Positions 17,943 through 26,729 of a stretch of DNA of 64,000 nucleotides are shown one piece after another. How positions within the stretch are numbered: the first letter of the stretch is position 1; every line of letters begins with the position of its first letter. Both the position numbers and the translations under genes were made by a program. The stretch covers positions 3,720,501-3,784,500 of the forward strand of contig NZ_AP025344.1 in NCBI RefSeq assembly GCF_021654795.1. The letters run 5' to 3'. A model generated the notes under the pieces. That model was given only the letters and a program-made list of their open reading frames with translations. It had not been told where the DNA came from and did not search any database. This DNA is from Paenibacillus dendritiformis (GTDB lineage: Bacteria; Bacillota; Bacilli; Paenibacillales; Paenibacillaceae).

Positions 17943-18422
17943 TTATGATTCATCGTTCGATGAAGATTCTCTGCGAAGGCGCTCCTTCTCCTGGCACTCC
18001 CGGCATATGCCTTGGAAGTCAAGCCGATGGTCGACGACGTGGAATTGAAATTCCTTCTCCAGTCGCTCTTCCAGCGGGCCCAGCCAGTCTTCCTGTATCT
18101 CTTGCATCGAACCGCATTGGACGCAGATCAAATGATGATGGTGATGCTTGTTGTTGTCGCCGCGCAAATCATAACGGGCTACACCATCCCCGAAGTTCAA
18201 TTTTTCCACCACGTGCAGCTCATTCAGCAGTTCCAATGTCCGGTACACGGTGGCAAGACCGATTTCAGGGGCCTTTTCCTTCACTAGCATGAATACATCT
18301 TCCGCGCTGAGGTGATCCTCTTCGTTCTCGAGAAGAACGCGAACGGTTGCTTCACGCTGGGGTGTCAGCTTGTACCCTTGGGATTGCAGTTGTTGTTTGA
18401 TCTTCTCAATACGCGCTTCCAT
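17943..18422 (-). CDS. fur: Ferric uptake regulator Fur
   Basis: 159 residues. The winged-helix domain contains YKLTPQREATVRVLLENEEDHLSAEDVF and GLATVYRTLELL, the Fur-family DNA recognition helix. The metal-binding part has NKHHHHHLICVQCGS and the C-terminal CRECQ, giving two CxxC zinc sites. It is closer to B. subtilis Fur than to PerR or Zur by the N-terminus (MEARIEKIKQQLQSQGYKLTPQR) and by location between spoIIM and yqzK. The start at 18422 follows GGGGGGAG. A strong promoter (TTGACA, 18 bases, TATAAT) lies just upstream. An upstream in-frame extension of 22 codons overlaps that promoter and is rejected. Confidence 0.94.
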   Translation of the reverse strand: MEARIEKIKQQLQSQGYKLTPQREATVRVLLENEEDHLSAEDVFMLVKEKAPEIGLATVYRTLELLNELHVVEKLNFGDGVARYDLRGDNNKHHHHHLICVQCGSMQEIQEDWLGPLEERLEKEFQFHVVDHRLDFQGICRECQEKERLRRESSSNDES

Positions 18423-18468
18423 GATCTCCCCCCTTGCCCGCCAATCCGCAATTCTATTCGCTTCTATC

Positions 18469-18498
18469 ATTATAGGGGGAGAATGCAATAAGTGTCAA
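18469..18498 (-). promoter_or_regulatory. Sigma-A promoter of fur
   Basis: The minus strand reads TTGACA, 18 bases, TATAAT, both boxes perfect. It ends about 46 bases before the fur start codon. Confidence 0.85.
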
Positions 18499-18524
18499 AT
18501 CATTTACGCAAATGAAAAAGGGTC

Positions 18525-19169
18525 TCATCCTCCGGATACCGCTCCGGCCAGCAGCGGGGCGGCCAGCTTCATGAGAGAGGGCGATATCCAGGTCATGACG
18601 GCGGCCACGACGGCCATCCCGGCGGCTGCCGACGTCTGAACGAGAACGAAGCGGCCTAGCGGTTCGCGCAGCGACTGAACCTTGGGCATGAAGACCCGGT
18701 TCTTCAAGATATACGTGGCGAACGTAATCGATGCGACGCTGGCGATCAGGATGAGCGGTATGGCCAGCAAGTTATGAGGGGCGACCGAAGCGAAAGCGAA
18801 CAGCATCCCCTTCCACCCGTATTGGCCAATCAGCGTGCCCACCGCGAAGCCGATGAAGATCCCTTTGGCAAAGACAAGCGCAAGGATAAGCGGAAACCCA
18901 ATGATCGAAAAGCCCAGCAGCGCGATCAGCGCAATCCATTTGCCGTATAGCAAGGCGGATTCGGCGAACATCCCGGCCCGGTCCGGCGCCGGACTATCGC
19001 CGTCCAGCATGACGAAGAAGTGGCCCAGATGGCTGCCCAGATCCTGCTGCTGCTCCAGCGTCAGCGCGTTGACCAGCAGCGCCCCGAACACGACGCCAAC
19101 CAAAAACAAAATCGAGACAAAAAGGTACAAATGAAGTTGCGCGCGAAGCGAATGCGATGGCGGCTTCAT
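18525..19169 (-). CDS. spoIIM: Stage II sporulation protein M
   Basis: 214 residues, the same length as in B. subtilis. A mother-cell membrane protein that joins SpoIID and SpoIIP in the DMP complex for peptidoglycan hydrolysis during engulfment. About five membrane segments are visible: LYLFVSILFLVGVVFGALL, the stretch LIALLGFSIIGFPLILALVF, GIFIGFAVGTLIGQYG, APHNLLAIPLILIASVASI and the C-terminal helix. The Met at 19169 is favoured over GTG 19205 by family length and an AAGGAG upstream, although the 11-base spacing is long. It sits between fur and the nudF group as in Bacillus. Confidence 0.93.
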   Translation of the reverse strand: MKPPSHSLRAQLHLYLFVSILFLVGVVFGALLVNALTLEQQQDLGSHLGHFFVMLDGDSPAPDRAGMFAESALLYGKWIALIALLGFSIIGFPLILALVFAKGIFIGFAVGTLIGQYGWKGMLFAFASVAPHNLLAIPLILIASVASITFATYILKNRVFMPKVQSLREPLGRFVLVQTSAAAGMAVVAAVMTWISPSLMKLAAPLLAGAVSGG

Positions 19170-19290
19170 GCGGGGAACGGCTCCTTTCCCATACGTTGGA
19201 CTCACAGCGGCTCTGTGTCATTCCATTGTATGCGGCGGCTCGTCCGAATATGAACGCCGGGGCTGTCGTTCCGCCCGGCGGGCTTCGCCG

Positions 19291-20469
19291 TTACGCGAGG
19301 ACTTTGCCGTAGGTTCCTCCCCCGCCGCTCGCCAGGACCAGCTCTCCGCTTCGCGCCTTGACGATATATTCCGCCGTCTTCTCGCCGACCGTCTCCGCGA
19401 GCTGCTCCGGGGTCGCCTGATGCAGCACCGCCATCTCGGTGCCGAACCGATCAAGGAGCTTGTTCAGCGTGCGGGGCCCGACGCCCGGAATGAACTCCAG
19501 CGGAATCTGCATAATATACGGCGGCCGATGAGCGGGAACCTGGCTGCCATCCCGATCCGAGATGGCGTTAATGCGGTCGAGCACGCCCTGCACCATTTTG
19601 CCGCTGCCGCAGGCGGGGCATGCCGCGGGAAGCTGAGCCGGCTCAGGCACGGCTCCGCAATCCGCGCAGCGCGAGCGATGATACTTGCCCAGGCTCGGGT
19701 TCAGTCCGTAATTGGCGTTGACGCGCCGGCCATCCCGGTTCTGAAGCGCCAACGCCCATTCCTTGAAGCTGGGCTCGGCGACCGTCAATTGGTTGTACTC
19801 CCGGGCAATCTTGCGCAGCGAATGGGCATCCGAATTCGTGAGGAGCGTATACCGGTCCAGTTCCGAGATGAGACCGGCCATCTCGGTGTCGGCGCTAAGG
19901 CCCAGCTCCACCGCATCGATCAGCTCCATGTCCAATACATCCGCCATGCGATCGGAGCAGTTCCCGTAGATGCTCTTGAACGGCGTGAAGACATGCGCCG
20001 GGATAAATAGGCCCCCATGCGCTGCGGTCTGCTCCTGCAGGGCCCGGGCCGAGACGTATACCCGCTGGGAAGACAGATTCATATTGGTCACGTAAGGCGA
20101 CAGCCAGGCCGAAAAATGGCGCATCGCATCGAAGCTGGGAAGATAGCACAGCACATGCGCCATTCCGAGCCCTTCCGCCCGGATCTCAAGCTCGGCTCCT
20201 AGAAGCAGCGTCGTGTTCCGGTAGCGGATGCCGCCGTCGGCCAGCTCCTCCATCTCTCCCCGCTCCAGCAAGTCGGCGATATCCTCCTGCACGCCTGGCG
20301 CATGCGCGTCGATAATCCCAATCAGCTGCAAGCCCTTGCGCTCCGACGCTTCCTTCGCAATCGCTTCGAACGTTAGATCCCGGCTTGCGCTCATCTTGCA
20401 CGGTGCGCCGCGGGACGTGCTGCCGATATGGATATGGAAATCTCCGAAGACGCGCATGCCGGCGAACAT
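19291..20469 (-). CDS. Endonuclease Q-like PHP-domain protein (YqxK-type)
   Basis: About 392 residues. The N-terminal PHP-like metal-binding domain shows DFHIHIGSTSRG, GIIDAHAPG and LLTNSDAHSLRK. A zinc ribbon follows (CADC and CPAC), then a helix-hairpin-helix region (FIPGVGPRTLNKLLDRFG). This is the arrangement of the TIGR00375/endonuclease Q family, whose archaeal and bacterial members nick DNA 5' of deaminated bases. B. subtilis has the YqxK homologue in the same neighbourhood. The start at 20469 is uncertain: GAGAGGAAGG precedes it closely, the in-frame Met at 20457 also fits, and the frame is open to 20529 inside nudF. It follows nudF directly, so co-transcription is likely. Confidence 0.8.
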   Translation of the reverse strand: MFAGMRVFGDFHIHIGSTSRGAPCKMSASRDLTFEAIAKEASERKGLQLIGIIDAHAPGVQEDIADLLERGEMEELADGGIRYRNTTLLLGAELEIRAEGLGMAHVLCYLPSFDAMRHFSAWLSPYVTNMNLSSQRVYVSARALQEQTAAHGGLFIPAHVFTPFKSIYGNCSDRMADVLDMELIDAVELGLSADTEMAGLISELDRYTLLTNSDAHSLRKIAREYNQLTVAEPSFKEWALALQNRDGRRVNANYGLNPSLGKYHRSRCADCGAVPEPAQLPAACPACGSGKMVQGVLDRINAISDRDGSQVPAHRPPYIMQIPLEFIPGVGPRTLNKLLDRFGTEMAVLHQATPEQLAETVGEKTAEYIVKARSGELVLASGGGGTYGKVLA

Positions 20470-20489
20470 CAATCCTTCCTCTCGCGCGG

Positions 20490-21077
20490 CTATACCGGCC
20501 ATGAGCCCGTCATCTCGTATATTTTCCATGCATAGAGCGCTTGTATCGTCTTCGCATCGCCGATTCGGCCCTGGCGCATCGCCTCGAACGCTTCGTCCAT
20601 CGTGAGCGCGCTCACCTCGAGGAACTCGTCCTCGTCCGGCTTCATCGTGCCTTCCTCCAAATCGACCGCCGCATACAGGTAGATAATCTCGTCCGCGAAG
20701 CCCGGAGAGGTCGAGAACGCCCCGAGCGGAATCAAGGACCGTGCCCGGAAGCCTGTCTCCTCCTCCAGCTCCCGCTTGGCCGCATCCTCCGGACGCTCCC
20801 CCGCGTCCAGCTTGCCTGCCGGAATCTCGACCTGTGTCCGCTCCAGCGGCTTGCGGTACTGTTCGACGACGAGCATGCGCCCGTCCTTGATCGCCAGCAC
20901 CGCGACCGCGCCCGGATGGCGGACAATTTCGCGAGTTGCTTTTGTCCCATCGGGTAAAGTAACAGTAACGACCTGAAGATCGATAATTTTCCCTTCGAAA
21001 ATGGTAGACGTATCGACCGTCACTTCTTCGAGCGACGGGCGGTTGTTGGCTTGATTGACATCATCGTGCACGCTCAT
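20490..21077 (-). CDS. nudF: ADP-ribose pyrophosphatase (Nudix hydrolase)
   Basis: 195 residues. It hydrolyses ADP-ribose to AMP and ribose-5-phosphate. The Nudix box is complete and reads GKLDAGERPEDAAKRELEEE, then TGF, matching Gx5Ex7REUxEExGU with the metal-binding glutamates. VVEQYRKPLERTQVEIPAGKL before the box is typical of the ADP-ribose subfamily. The gene is in the same place as B. subtilis nudF (yqkG), divergent from the tiny mciZ gene and upstream of the endonuclease-Q-like gene and spoIIM. Confidence 0.94.
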   Translation of the reverse strand: MSVHDDVNQANNRPSLEEVTVDTSTIFEGKIIDLQVVTVTLPDGTKATREIVRHPGAVAVLAIKDGRMLVVEQYRKPLERTQVEIPAGKLDAGERPEDAAKRELEEETGFRARSLIPLGAFSTSPGFADEIIYLYAAVDLEEGTMKPDEDEFLEVSALTMDEAFEAMRQGRIGDAKTIQALYAWKIYEMTGSWPV

Positions 21078-21228
21078 CTCGTGGCCACTCCCTTATAATA
21101 AATGGTTGGCTCGTCCTTCCGGGGCTGTCCGCCCCCGAAGCGAGCCGCCGCTATGCATACATAATTCCGGCCGATGCAACATACCTATTATACCAAAACG
21201 GCTCGTCCGAACGAAATGAGGTAGTGAC

Positions 21229-21378
21229 GTGAAACAATATTATTCCAAGCAGGATCTGCTGTTCGTCGGCAAAAGCTATGAAATTCGCGCCGAGCTGAGA
21301 AGGCTCATGATTCGCGAAGGACGTACCGCCACGCTGTCCATGACGCTCCAAAAGCAGCAAAGCCGGGCCAAAAAGTAG
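21229..21378 (+). CDS. mciZ: MciZ-like FtsZ inhibitor peptide
   Basis: 49 residues, GTG start, GAGGT ribosome binding site 6 bases upstream. B. subtilis MciZ is a 40-residue mother-cell peptide that caps FtsZ filaments and blocks Z-ring formation during sporulation; its core reads VGKAWEIRAKLKEYGRT. This peptide has VGKSYEIRAELRRLMIREGRT, conserving VGK, EIRA, L and GRT with a four-residue insertion. The position beside nudF matches. The C-terminus (LQKQQSRAKK) is longer and more basic than in Bacillus. CATACATA and CATACCTA just upstream resemble sigma-E -10 boxes, but I found no convincing -35. The assignment rests on motif plus synteny; activity is untested. Confidence 0.78.
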   Translation: MKQYYSKQDLLFVGKSYEIRAELRRLMIREGRTATLSMTLQKQQSRAKK

Positions 21379-21405
21379 AGACGCATCGCATTGCGGCCTG
21401 TCCTC

Positions 21406-21451
21406 AAAAAAAGGGTACGTTCCAAGGCAGTCGTCGCCTTGTACGTACCCT
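21406..21451 (-). terminator. Rho-independent terminator of the hexuronate operon
   Basis: On the minus strand AGGGTACGT pairs with ACGTACCCT and is followed by seven T residues, directly after the uxuA stop codon at 21456. Confidence 0.92.
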
Positions 21452-21455
21452 AGTC

Positions 21456-22529
21456 TTACTTGGCGGAATGACTCGCCCGTGATGCTTCCGAACACTTCGT
21501 CACCGCTTCCCAAATGCCGTTCAGGTAGACGGCGCCGAGTGCCCGATCATACAGTCCGTAGCCGGGACGCCCCTGCTCTCCCCAGATCATGCGCCCGTGA
21601 TCGGAGCGCAGCGGGCCGGTGTAGCCGATGTCCGCCAGCGCGCGCATCACCGCGGTCATGTCGACGGAACCGGAGGAGGACAGATGGGCCGTCTCCTGGA
21701 ACGAGCGGCGTCCGGTCACCCGCACATTGCGGGCGTGCACGAAATGAATCCGCCCCATGCTGCCGAACTGCCGGATCATTTGCGGCAAATCATTGGCCGG
21801 ATCAGAGCCGAGCGAGCCGGTGCAGAAGCACATGCCGTGGGCGGGATGATCGAACAGCGACAAATAGCGGGCGAACTGCTCCTCGCGGCCCAGGATTCGC
21901 GGCAAGCCGAATATCGGCCACGGCGGATCGTCCGGATGAACCGCCATCCTTATCCCCAGTTCCGCCGCCTCCGGCATGACCCGCTGGACGAAATAAGCGA
22001 TATTCTCCCAATACTGCTCCTCGCCGATCGAACGGTACCGTTCGAACAGGCGGCCGGCTTCCCCGTCAAGATAGCTCGTATCCCAGCCGGGCAGACGCAG
22101 CGTTCCGGATGCCGGATCCATCTGCTGGATGACGTCATCCTCATAGATAAGCGTCGTGGAACCGTCCGGCAAGACATGATCGAGCTTCGATCGGGTCCAA
22201 TCGAACACCGGCATGACGTTGTAGCATACCGTCCGGATCCCTTCGGCCGCCAGATTGCGAAGCGTCGCGACGTAATTGTCGATATACCGGTCCCGCCCGG
22301 CCAGCCCCAGCTTGATATCTTCATGCACCGGGACGCTCTCGATGACGGCGAGCCGCAAGCCGTGCGCCTCCACCGTCTCCTTCAGGCCGCGAATCCGTTC
22401 GCGGCTCCATGATTCGCCGACCGGAACATCATAGACGGCCGAGACGATGCCCCGCATCCCCGGAATCTGGCGAATATAGTCAAGCCGGACCGGGTCATCC
22501 GCGCCGTACCAGCGGAACGTTAATTCCAA
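21456..22529 (-). CDS. uxuA: Mannonate dehydratase
   Basis: 357 residues. It dehydrates D-mannonate to 2-keto-3-deoxygluconate in hexuronate breakdown. The UxuA motifs are evident: VCYNVMPVFDWTRSKLDH, TTLIYEDD, AVHPDDPPWPIFGLPRI, MCFCTGSLGS, HFVHARNV, and YTGPLRSDHGRMIWGE, covering the metal-binding His and Cys residues. The start is a TTG with AAGGAGG 8 bases upstream; the frame extends 29 codons further into the preceding gene without support. It overlaps that oxidoreductase gene by 35 bases, so it is the last gene of a tightly packed operon and is followed by a strong terminator. Confidence 0.92.
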   Translation of the reverse strand: MELTFRWYGADDPVRLDYIRQIPGMRGIVSAVYDVPVGESWSRERIRGLKETVEAHGLRLAVIESVPVHEDIKLGLAGRDRYIDNYVATLRNLAAEGIRTVCYNVMPVFDWTRSKLDHVLPDGSTTLIYEDDVIQQMDPASGTLRLPGWDTSYLDGEAGRLFERYRSIGEEQYWENIAYFVQRVMPEAAELGIRMAVHPDDPPWPIFGLPRILGREEQFARYLSLFDHPAHGMCFCTGSLGSDPANDLPQMIRQFGSMGRIHFVHARNVRVTGRRSFQETAHLSSSGSVDMTAVMRALADIGYTGPLRSDHGRMIWGEQGRPGYGLYDRALGAVYLNGIWEAVTKCSEASRASHSAK

Positions 22530-23628
22530 GTTCTCCGCCTCCTTTGCCTGAAGGATTCGGAATGACGACCGCATTCGCTTGCGCCGCCAGCGCCAGCTCG
22601 GCCGCCTTGAACGCATGCCGCTGCGTCATCGCCCGTTCCGTGCGATGAAGGCAATCGGCAATCAGCTCCCCGAAGAAGGGAAATCCGACCCGGCCGGACA
22701 CCGGGATATAGCGTTCGCCCTCATGGTTCACGAGGTACACATGATCAGGGGTGTTGGAACGGGCGATATCGATATATTTGCGCAGCTCGATATAGCCGTC
22801 CGTGCCCAGGATGACGGTGCGTCCGTCCCCCCATGTGCCGAGTCCGTCCGGCGTGAACCAGTCGACGCGGAAATAATTGGTGGCGCCGTTGTCTCCCAGC
22901 AGCATGGCGTCCCCGAAATCCTCGAGCTCCGGATATTCGGGATGGGCGTAATTGGCCACCTTGCTGTGCAGCACTTGCGCGTCGCGGCAGCCCGCATAGT
23001 ACAGAAATTGCTCGGCCTGATGACTGCCGATGTCGCATAATATCCCGCCGTAGCGCTCCTTCTCGAAAAACCAGGCCGGACGCTGCTGCGCCTGCAGCCG
23101 ATGCGGTCCCGTTCCCATGACCTGCAGCACTCTGCCGATGGCGCCGTCCTGAATCAACTGCCCGGCATACACCGCGCTCTCCGAATGCAGCCGTTCGCTG
23201 TAGTAGACCATATACTTGCGCTTCGTCCCGGCCACGGCGCGGCGAGCCGCTTCCAGCTGCTCGATCGACGTGAACGGCGTCTTGTCCGTAAAGTAATCTT
23301 TGCCGTGCTCCATCGCCCGGAGCCCGAGCGCGCACCGGTCCGCCGGTACGGCGGCCGCGGCGATCAGCCGCACCTCGGGATCCTCCAAGACCTCCGCCTC
23401 CGAACGGGCTGCCCGAACGCCGGGATAGCGGGTCTGGAACGCCTCCACCTTGGCGGGGTCGGGATCGTAGACCCATTTCAAGGTCGCTCCCGCTTCCACC
23501 AAGCCGTTGCACATGCCGTAAATATGCCCATGCTCCAGCGCCATCGCCGCAAATACGAATTCCCCCGGCCCGCATACCGGGTTCGGCTTCCCTTCCGGTG
23601 CGTACCGCATGCCGTCAGCCCGGCTCAT
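22495..23628 (-). CDS. Gfo/Idh/MocA-family oxidoreductase
   Basis: 377 residues. The N-terminal NAD(P)-binding domain runs to about residue 150 (EHGHIYGMCNGLVEAGATLKW, PADRCALGLRAMEHGKDYFTDKTPFT, where the family's EKP is DKT). The substrate domain contains GGILCDIGSHQAEQFLYYAG, with His of the family's GxxxDxxxH motif. Members oxidise or reduce sugars, inositols or sugar acids; the exact substrate here is not known. The ATG at 23628 follows GGGGGAG and overlaps the stop of the preceding gene by 4 bases. Position inside a uronate operon suggests a keto-uronate or a derivatised uronate as substrate. Confidence 0.85.
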   Translation of the reverse strand: MSRADGMRYAPEGKPNPVCGPGEFVFAAMALEHGHIYGMCNGLVEAGATLKWVYDPDPAKVEAFQTRYPGVRAARSEAEVLEDPEVRLIAAAAVPADRCALGLRAMEHGKDYFTDKTPFTSIEQLEAARRAVAGTKRKYMVYYSERLHSESAVYAGQLIQDGAIGRVLQVMGTGPHRLQAQQRPAWFFEKERYGGILCDIGSHQAEQFLYYAGCRDAQVLHSKVANYAHPEYPELEDFGDAMLLGDNGATNYFRVDWFTPDGLGTWGDGRTVILGTDGYIELRKYIDIARSNTPDHVYLVNHEGERYIPVSGRVGFPFFGELIADCLHRTERAMTQRHAFKAAELALAAQANAVVIPNPSGKGGGELGINVPLVRRG

Positions 23629-24512
23629 CGCGAACTCCCCCCGGCGCTTCCGGCTTCCTGACGGGCAGCGGCGCCATGCGCAAGCTCCTTCATCAGCGAG
23701 ACGAAGCCGCGCAGCATATCGCCTGAGGAATGGACGCCGCTGAAATCCTCCACCCCGCAATAACCGTCATAACCGATTGCGTTCAAGTCCTCCATCACCT
23801 GCTGCCAGCGGACGAATCCACGCTCCAGCGGCGACCATTCGAGCTTCGGGCCGTTATGTTCCCGCGCGGCCGCGACATCCGCATTTTTGACATGAACATG
23901 CGCCAGGTAAGGCCCCAGTATTTCCAGGCCCATGCGGTGGTTCTCATACCCTTCGAACGCCATATTGCCCGGGTCGAACAGCACGCCGATATGCTCCGGG
24001 TCGAAGGAAGACGCGATCCGGTAGGCCGCGCTGGCGCTGGGCGCGATCGTCATATGATGCGTCTCGATCAGCCCCCGGATGCCATACTGCTTCAGCAGCG
24101 GCACGAGCTTCGCCACATATTTCATCTGCTCGTCATACAGCTCGCCGTAAGGCCGGCTCCGGTTATAGCCATGGACGCCGATCCGCATCATCGGCGCTCC
24201 CAGCGCCCGGGCGATACGCATCACTTCTTCCGCCGCCTCCATATCTCCGACCTTCAAGTAGGGCATGACGGCGGCGCTGTCGAGGCCATGCTCGCGCATC
24301 TGCTGGCGCAGGCCCCGAAGCGCTTCCGGAGCGGTTCCGGGCTCGATGGTGCACCGATTATTGCCCCAGAAGGATGGGGGCTGGCTCTCCGCCTCCGCCG
24401 GCCTCGAGGCGCAGCGCCATTCGATTCCGTGAAGCCCGGCAGCGGCTGCTTCCGGAATGACTTGTTCCACCGACAGATCGGGAACGGCTACGGTAAAGAC
24501 AGACCATTTCAT
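23625..24512 (-). CDS. Sugar phosphate isomerase/epimerase (AP endonuclease 2-like TIM barrel)
   Basis: 295 residues. A xylose-isomerase-like TIM barrel: KWSVFTVAVPDLSVEQVIPEA at the start, GIEWRC, RIGVHGYNRSRPYGELYDEQ, LIETHHMTIAPS, GVLFDPGNMAFEGYE, AHVHVKNADV and YCGVEDFSG. The His, Glu and Asp pattern fits metal-dependent sugar isomerases or epimerases such as IolE, IolI or hydroxypyruvate isomerase. No specific substrate can be assigned. ATG 24512 follows AAAGGAGG. The flanking oxidoreductase and mannonate dehydratase point to a role in sugar-acid conversion. Confidence 0.85.
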   Translation of the reverse strand: MKWSVFTVAVPDLSVEQVIPEAAAAGLHGIEWRCASRPAEAESQPPSFWGNNRCTIEPGTAPEALRGLRQQMREHGLDSAAVMPYLKVGDMEAAEEVMRIARALGAPMMRIGVHGYNRSRPYGELYDEQMKYVAKLVPLLKQYGIRGLIETHHMTIAPSASAAYRIASSFDPEHIGVLFDPGNMAFEGYENHRMGLEILGPYLAHVHVKNADVAAAREHNGPKLEWSPLERGFVRWQQVMEDLNAIGYDGYCGVEDFSGVHSSGDMLRGFVSLMKELAHGAAARQEAGSAGGSSR

Positions 24513-24586
24513 TGATGCGTCCTCCTTTATATCAAAACAATTAGTAAAAATTCCAGGAACTTCTGTGGAAAAATCACTTGCGGACA

Positions 24587-25357
24587 CTAGATCGTCATCG
24601 CTCCGAAACCGCCATCGACACGGATCAATGCGCCGGTCACAAAGCCCGAAGCCCGCTCGGACGCCAGCCACACGGCAGTCCCTTGCAGCTCCTCGGGGCT
24701 GCCGAACCTCCCCATCGGCGTATGCCGCATAATCGCATCCACCCGCTCCGGGGACAGAATCGCCCGGTTCTGCTCCGCCGGGAAGAAGCCGGGGATGATC
24801 GCGTTGACCCTGACGCCGTGGGGAGCGAACTCCCGGGCCAAATATTGGGTCATGCTGTTCAGGGCCGCCTTCGACATGGAGTAGGAAAACACGCGGGATA
24901 ACGGCGGATCCGAGGAGACGGAGGAGATGAGAATAATGGAGCCTCCGCGGCCGCCTTCGATCATCGACTTCCCGAATTGCTGGCACATCCGGATGGCGCC
25001 CTTCACATTGACGTTCATAATATGATCCCATTCTTCCATCTCCAGCTCGAAAAACGGCGTCGCGCTGTTCACTCCGGGGCAATACAGCAGCACATCGGCT
25101 TGGCCGCAGCACTGCATTACTTCGGCGTGAACGCGCTCGATATCGCGCTCGTCCGTCATATCGCCCAGAAACGCCTGGGCGCTCCCTCCCGCCGCGGCCA
25201 GCCGCTCTACCACTTCAGCGGCGGCATCCGGCCTGCGCCCGATAATGGCGACCTGGGCGCCATGCGCAGCCAGCGCCTCGGCCATCGATCGGCCGAGCGT
25301 GCTCGTTCCACCGGCAATCACCGCGGTCTTGCCTCGCAAATCAAACCACTGCGACAT
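24587..25357 (-). CDS. SDR-family oxidoreductase, probable D-mannonate (fructuronate) oxidoreductase
   Basis: 256 residues. Short-chain dehydrogenase: cofactor glycines in VIAGGTSTLGRSMAEAL, the catalytic Ser in ILISSVSSD and YxxxK in YSMSKAALNS, then GVRVNAIIPGFFPAEQNR. SDR-type D-mannonate oxidoreductases with this PGFFPAEQNR region are known in Firmicutes and reduce fructuronate to mannonate. The neighbours, a uronate isomerase homologue and UxuA, would then complete the route. The Met at 25357 is preferred because GAGGAGG abuts the first ATG but is 6 bases from this one. The substrate is inferred from context. Confidence 0.8.
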   Translation of the reverse strand: MSQWFDLRGKTAVIAGGTSTLGRSMAEALAAHGAQVAIIGRRPDAAAEVVERLAAAGGSAQAFLGDMTDERDIERVHAEVMQCCGQADVLLYCPGVNSATPFFELEMEEWDHIMNVNVKGAIRMCQQFGKSMIEGGRGGSIILISSVSSDPPLSRVFSYSMSKAALNSMTQYLAREFAPHGVRVNAIIPGFFPAEQNRAILSPERVDAIMRHTPMGRFGSPEELQGTAVWLASERASGFVTGALIRVDGGFGAMTI

Positions 25358-25372
25358 AATCATCCTCCTCGC

Positions 25373-26647
25373 TCATCCTGACGATCCGGCCGGCGCGATG
25401 CCGGCGAACGTCCGGAATTGACGGTTGAACCATTCATCCGCATCCCGTTCCATCTCTTCCCGCGTTACCGTCCATCCCGCCCGTGCGAGGCGAATATATT
25501 GATGAGCCAGCACATCGGCAATCGTGCGGCGGGAATAGTCCCATTTCGTAATCAACTGCTCCAGCACCCGGCAATCCGAATGCTGCGGAATGAAGGAGGT
25601 GCCAAGCAGTTCGGTCCGCATCCGGGTCATCTCCGCAATCATCGATTCGGTATGCAGGAACCACCAGCAGCCGAAAGGCAGCAGATTGCGGAACTTGCGG
25701 GCGAGCACCGCCAGCTCGTGCTGATTCTCGCGGGCAAGCAGGGTGGCCATGAAGCGCTGGGATGGATGGCGGACAAGCAGCCGCTCCAGCATGCCGATGT
25801 CGGTCCGCTCCCCGCGGTCTCCCGCCAGGCGCAAGGCCGGATTGACTTGACGCTTGACGCCGATCATGAGCGCGAGCGGCAGGTTCAGCTCCTGGCAGAC
25901 GGGGATGACCGCTTCGTCAAGCATGCGGCTGCTCCATCCGTGATCCGGGTACCGGAACGTTCCGGGCAGCGATGCGGCAATATAGACCGCCTTCATACGC
26001 ACCGCCCATTCCTTCAGGAACCGTCTCGCTTCGCGGGCATTCTGCTCCCCGTTCTGCCCGTCCCAGTCGGCTGCAACCGCAAACCCTTCCGCCTGCAGCT
26101 TCGGACAGGCCGATTCCCAGTCCAGCAGCAAGGAATCGATCCGGAGCGCCGCCAGGAACCGGGAATCCCGCACGCCGCCGCTGTGCCATACCGCACGCTC
26201 CAGCGGATCGAACGGGTCGTTGGTCATCGCGACCTGCTTCACATTCGCCAAGCGGAAAATATGATCGATATGCTCCGATAAGCTGACCGTCGCCCACGCT
26301 TCCCGCAGCGCCTCGATGCTGCGGCTTGCGATCGGCATGCCGAGGCGCTGGCATATGCCGACGACCGCGATCGCCGCTTCGCTGACGGGAGTACGTTCGA
26401 CGAATAAGGTCTGGAACACGTGATTTGCCTGCCGCTCCTTGTTCCAGCCCCAGAACGTCTCCTCCGGAACGTCGGAATGCCTGAACATCTCGGCAATCAG
26501 ATAATGGTAAGTCAACAGCTCGTCGATCCCCCAGAGCAACAGGGAACCGAAGTTCTCCGCATACAGATGGGTGTGCATATCGGTGACGGCGCATTGCTTC
26601 ACGACCTCATGCGCCATCTGCCGAATCGCCTGTTCTTCCTGGTTCAT
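25373..26647 (-). CDS. Glucuronate/uronate isomerase-like amidohydrolase-superfamily protein
   Basis: 424 residues. It begins with a metal-binding MHTHLY motif (about residue 24-29) like the amidohydrolase-fold uronate isomerases (UxaC). It also has VKQVAMTNDPFDPLE, ALRIDSLL, MKAVYIAAS and a late conserved WWFLHTESMI. The sequence is divergent and somewhat shorter than classical UxaC (about 470 residues). With the SDR oxidoreductase and UxuA beside it, it most simply converts glucuronate to fructuronate (or galacturonate to tagaturonate). An alternative is an isomerase for a modified uronate. AAGGAGG precedes the ATG. Confidence 0.68.
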   Translation of the reverse strand: MNQEEQAIRQMAHEVVKQCAVTDMHTHLYAENFGSLLLWGIDELLTYHYLIAEMFRHSDVPEETFWGWNKERQANHVFQTLFVERTPVSEAAIAVVGICQRLGMPIASRSIEALREAWATVSLSEHIDHIFRLANVKQVAMTNDPFDPLERAVWHSGGVRDSRFLAALRIDSLLLDWESACPKLQAEGFAVAADWDGQNGEQNAREARRFLKEWAVRMKAVYIAASLPGTFRYPDHGWSSRMLDEAVIPVCQELNLPLALMIGVKRQVNPALRLAGDRGERTDIGMLERLLVRHPSQRFMATLLARENQHELAVLARKFRNLLPFGCWWFLHTESMIAEMTRMRTELLGTSFIPQHSDCRVLEQLITKWDYSRRTIADVLAHQYIRLARAGWTVTREEMERDADEWFNRQFRTFAGIAPAGSSG

Positions 26648-26729
26648 CCACCCTCAACCTCCTTCTCCCCGTTTTTCGCCGCTGTATCCGGACGAGCCTG
26701 CACCCAGCCTGCCCTCCGGCAGACGGCGG

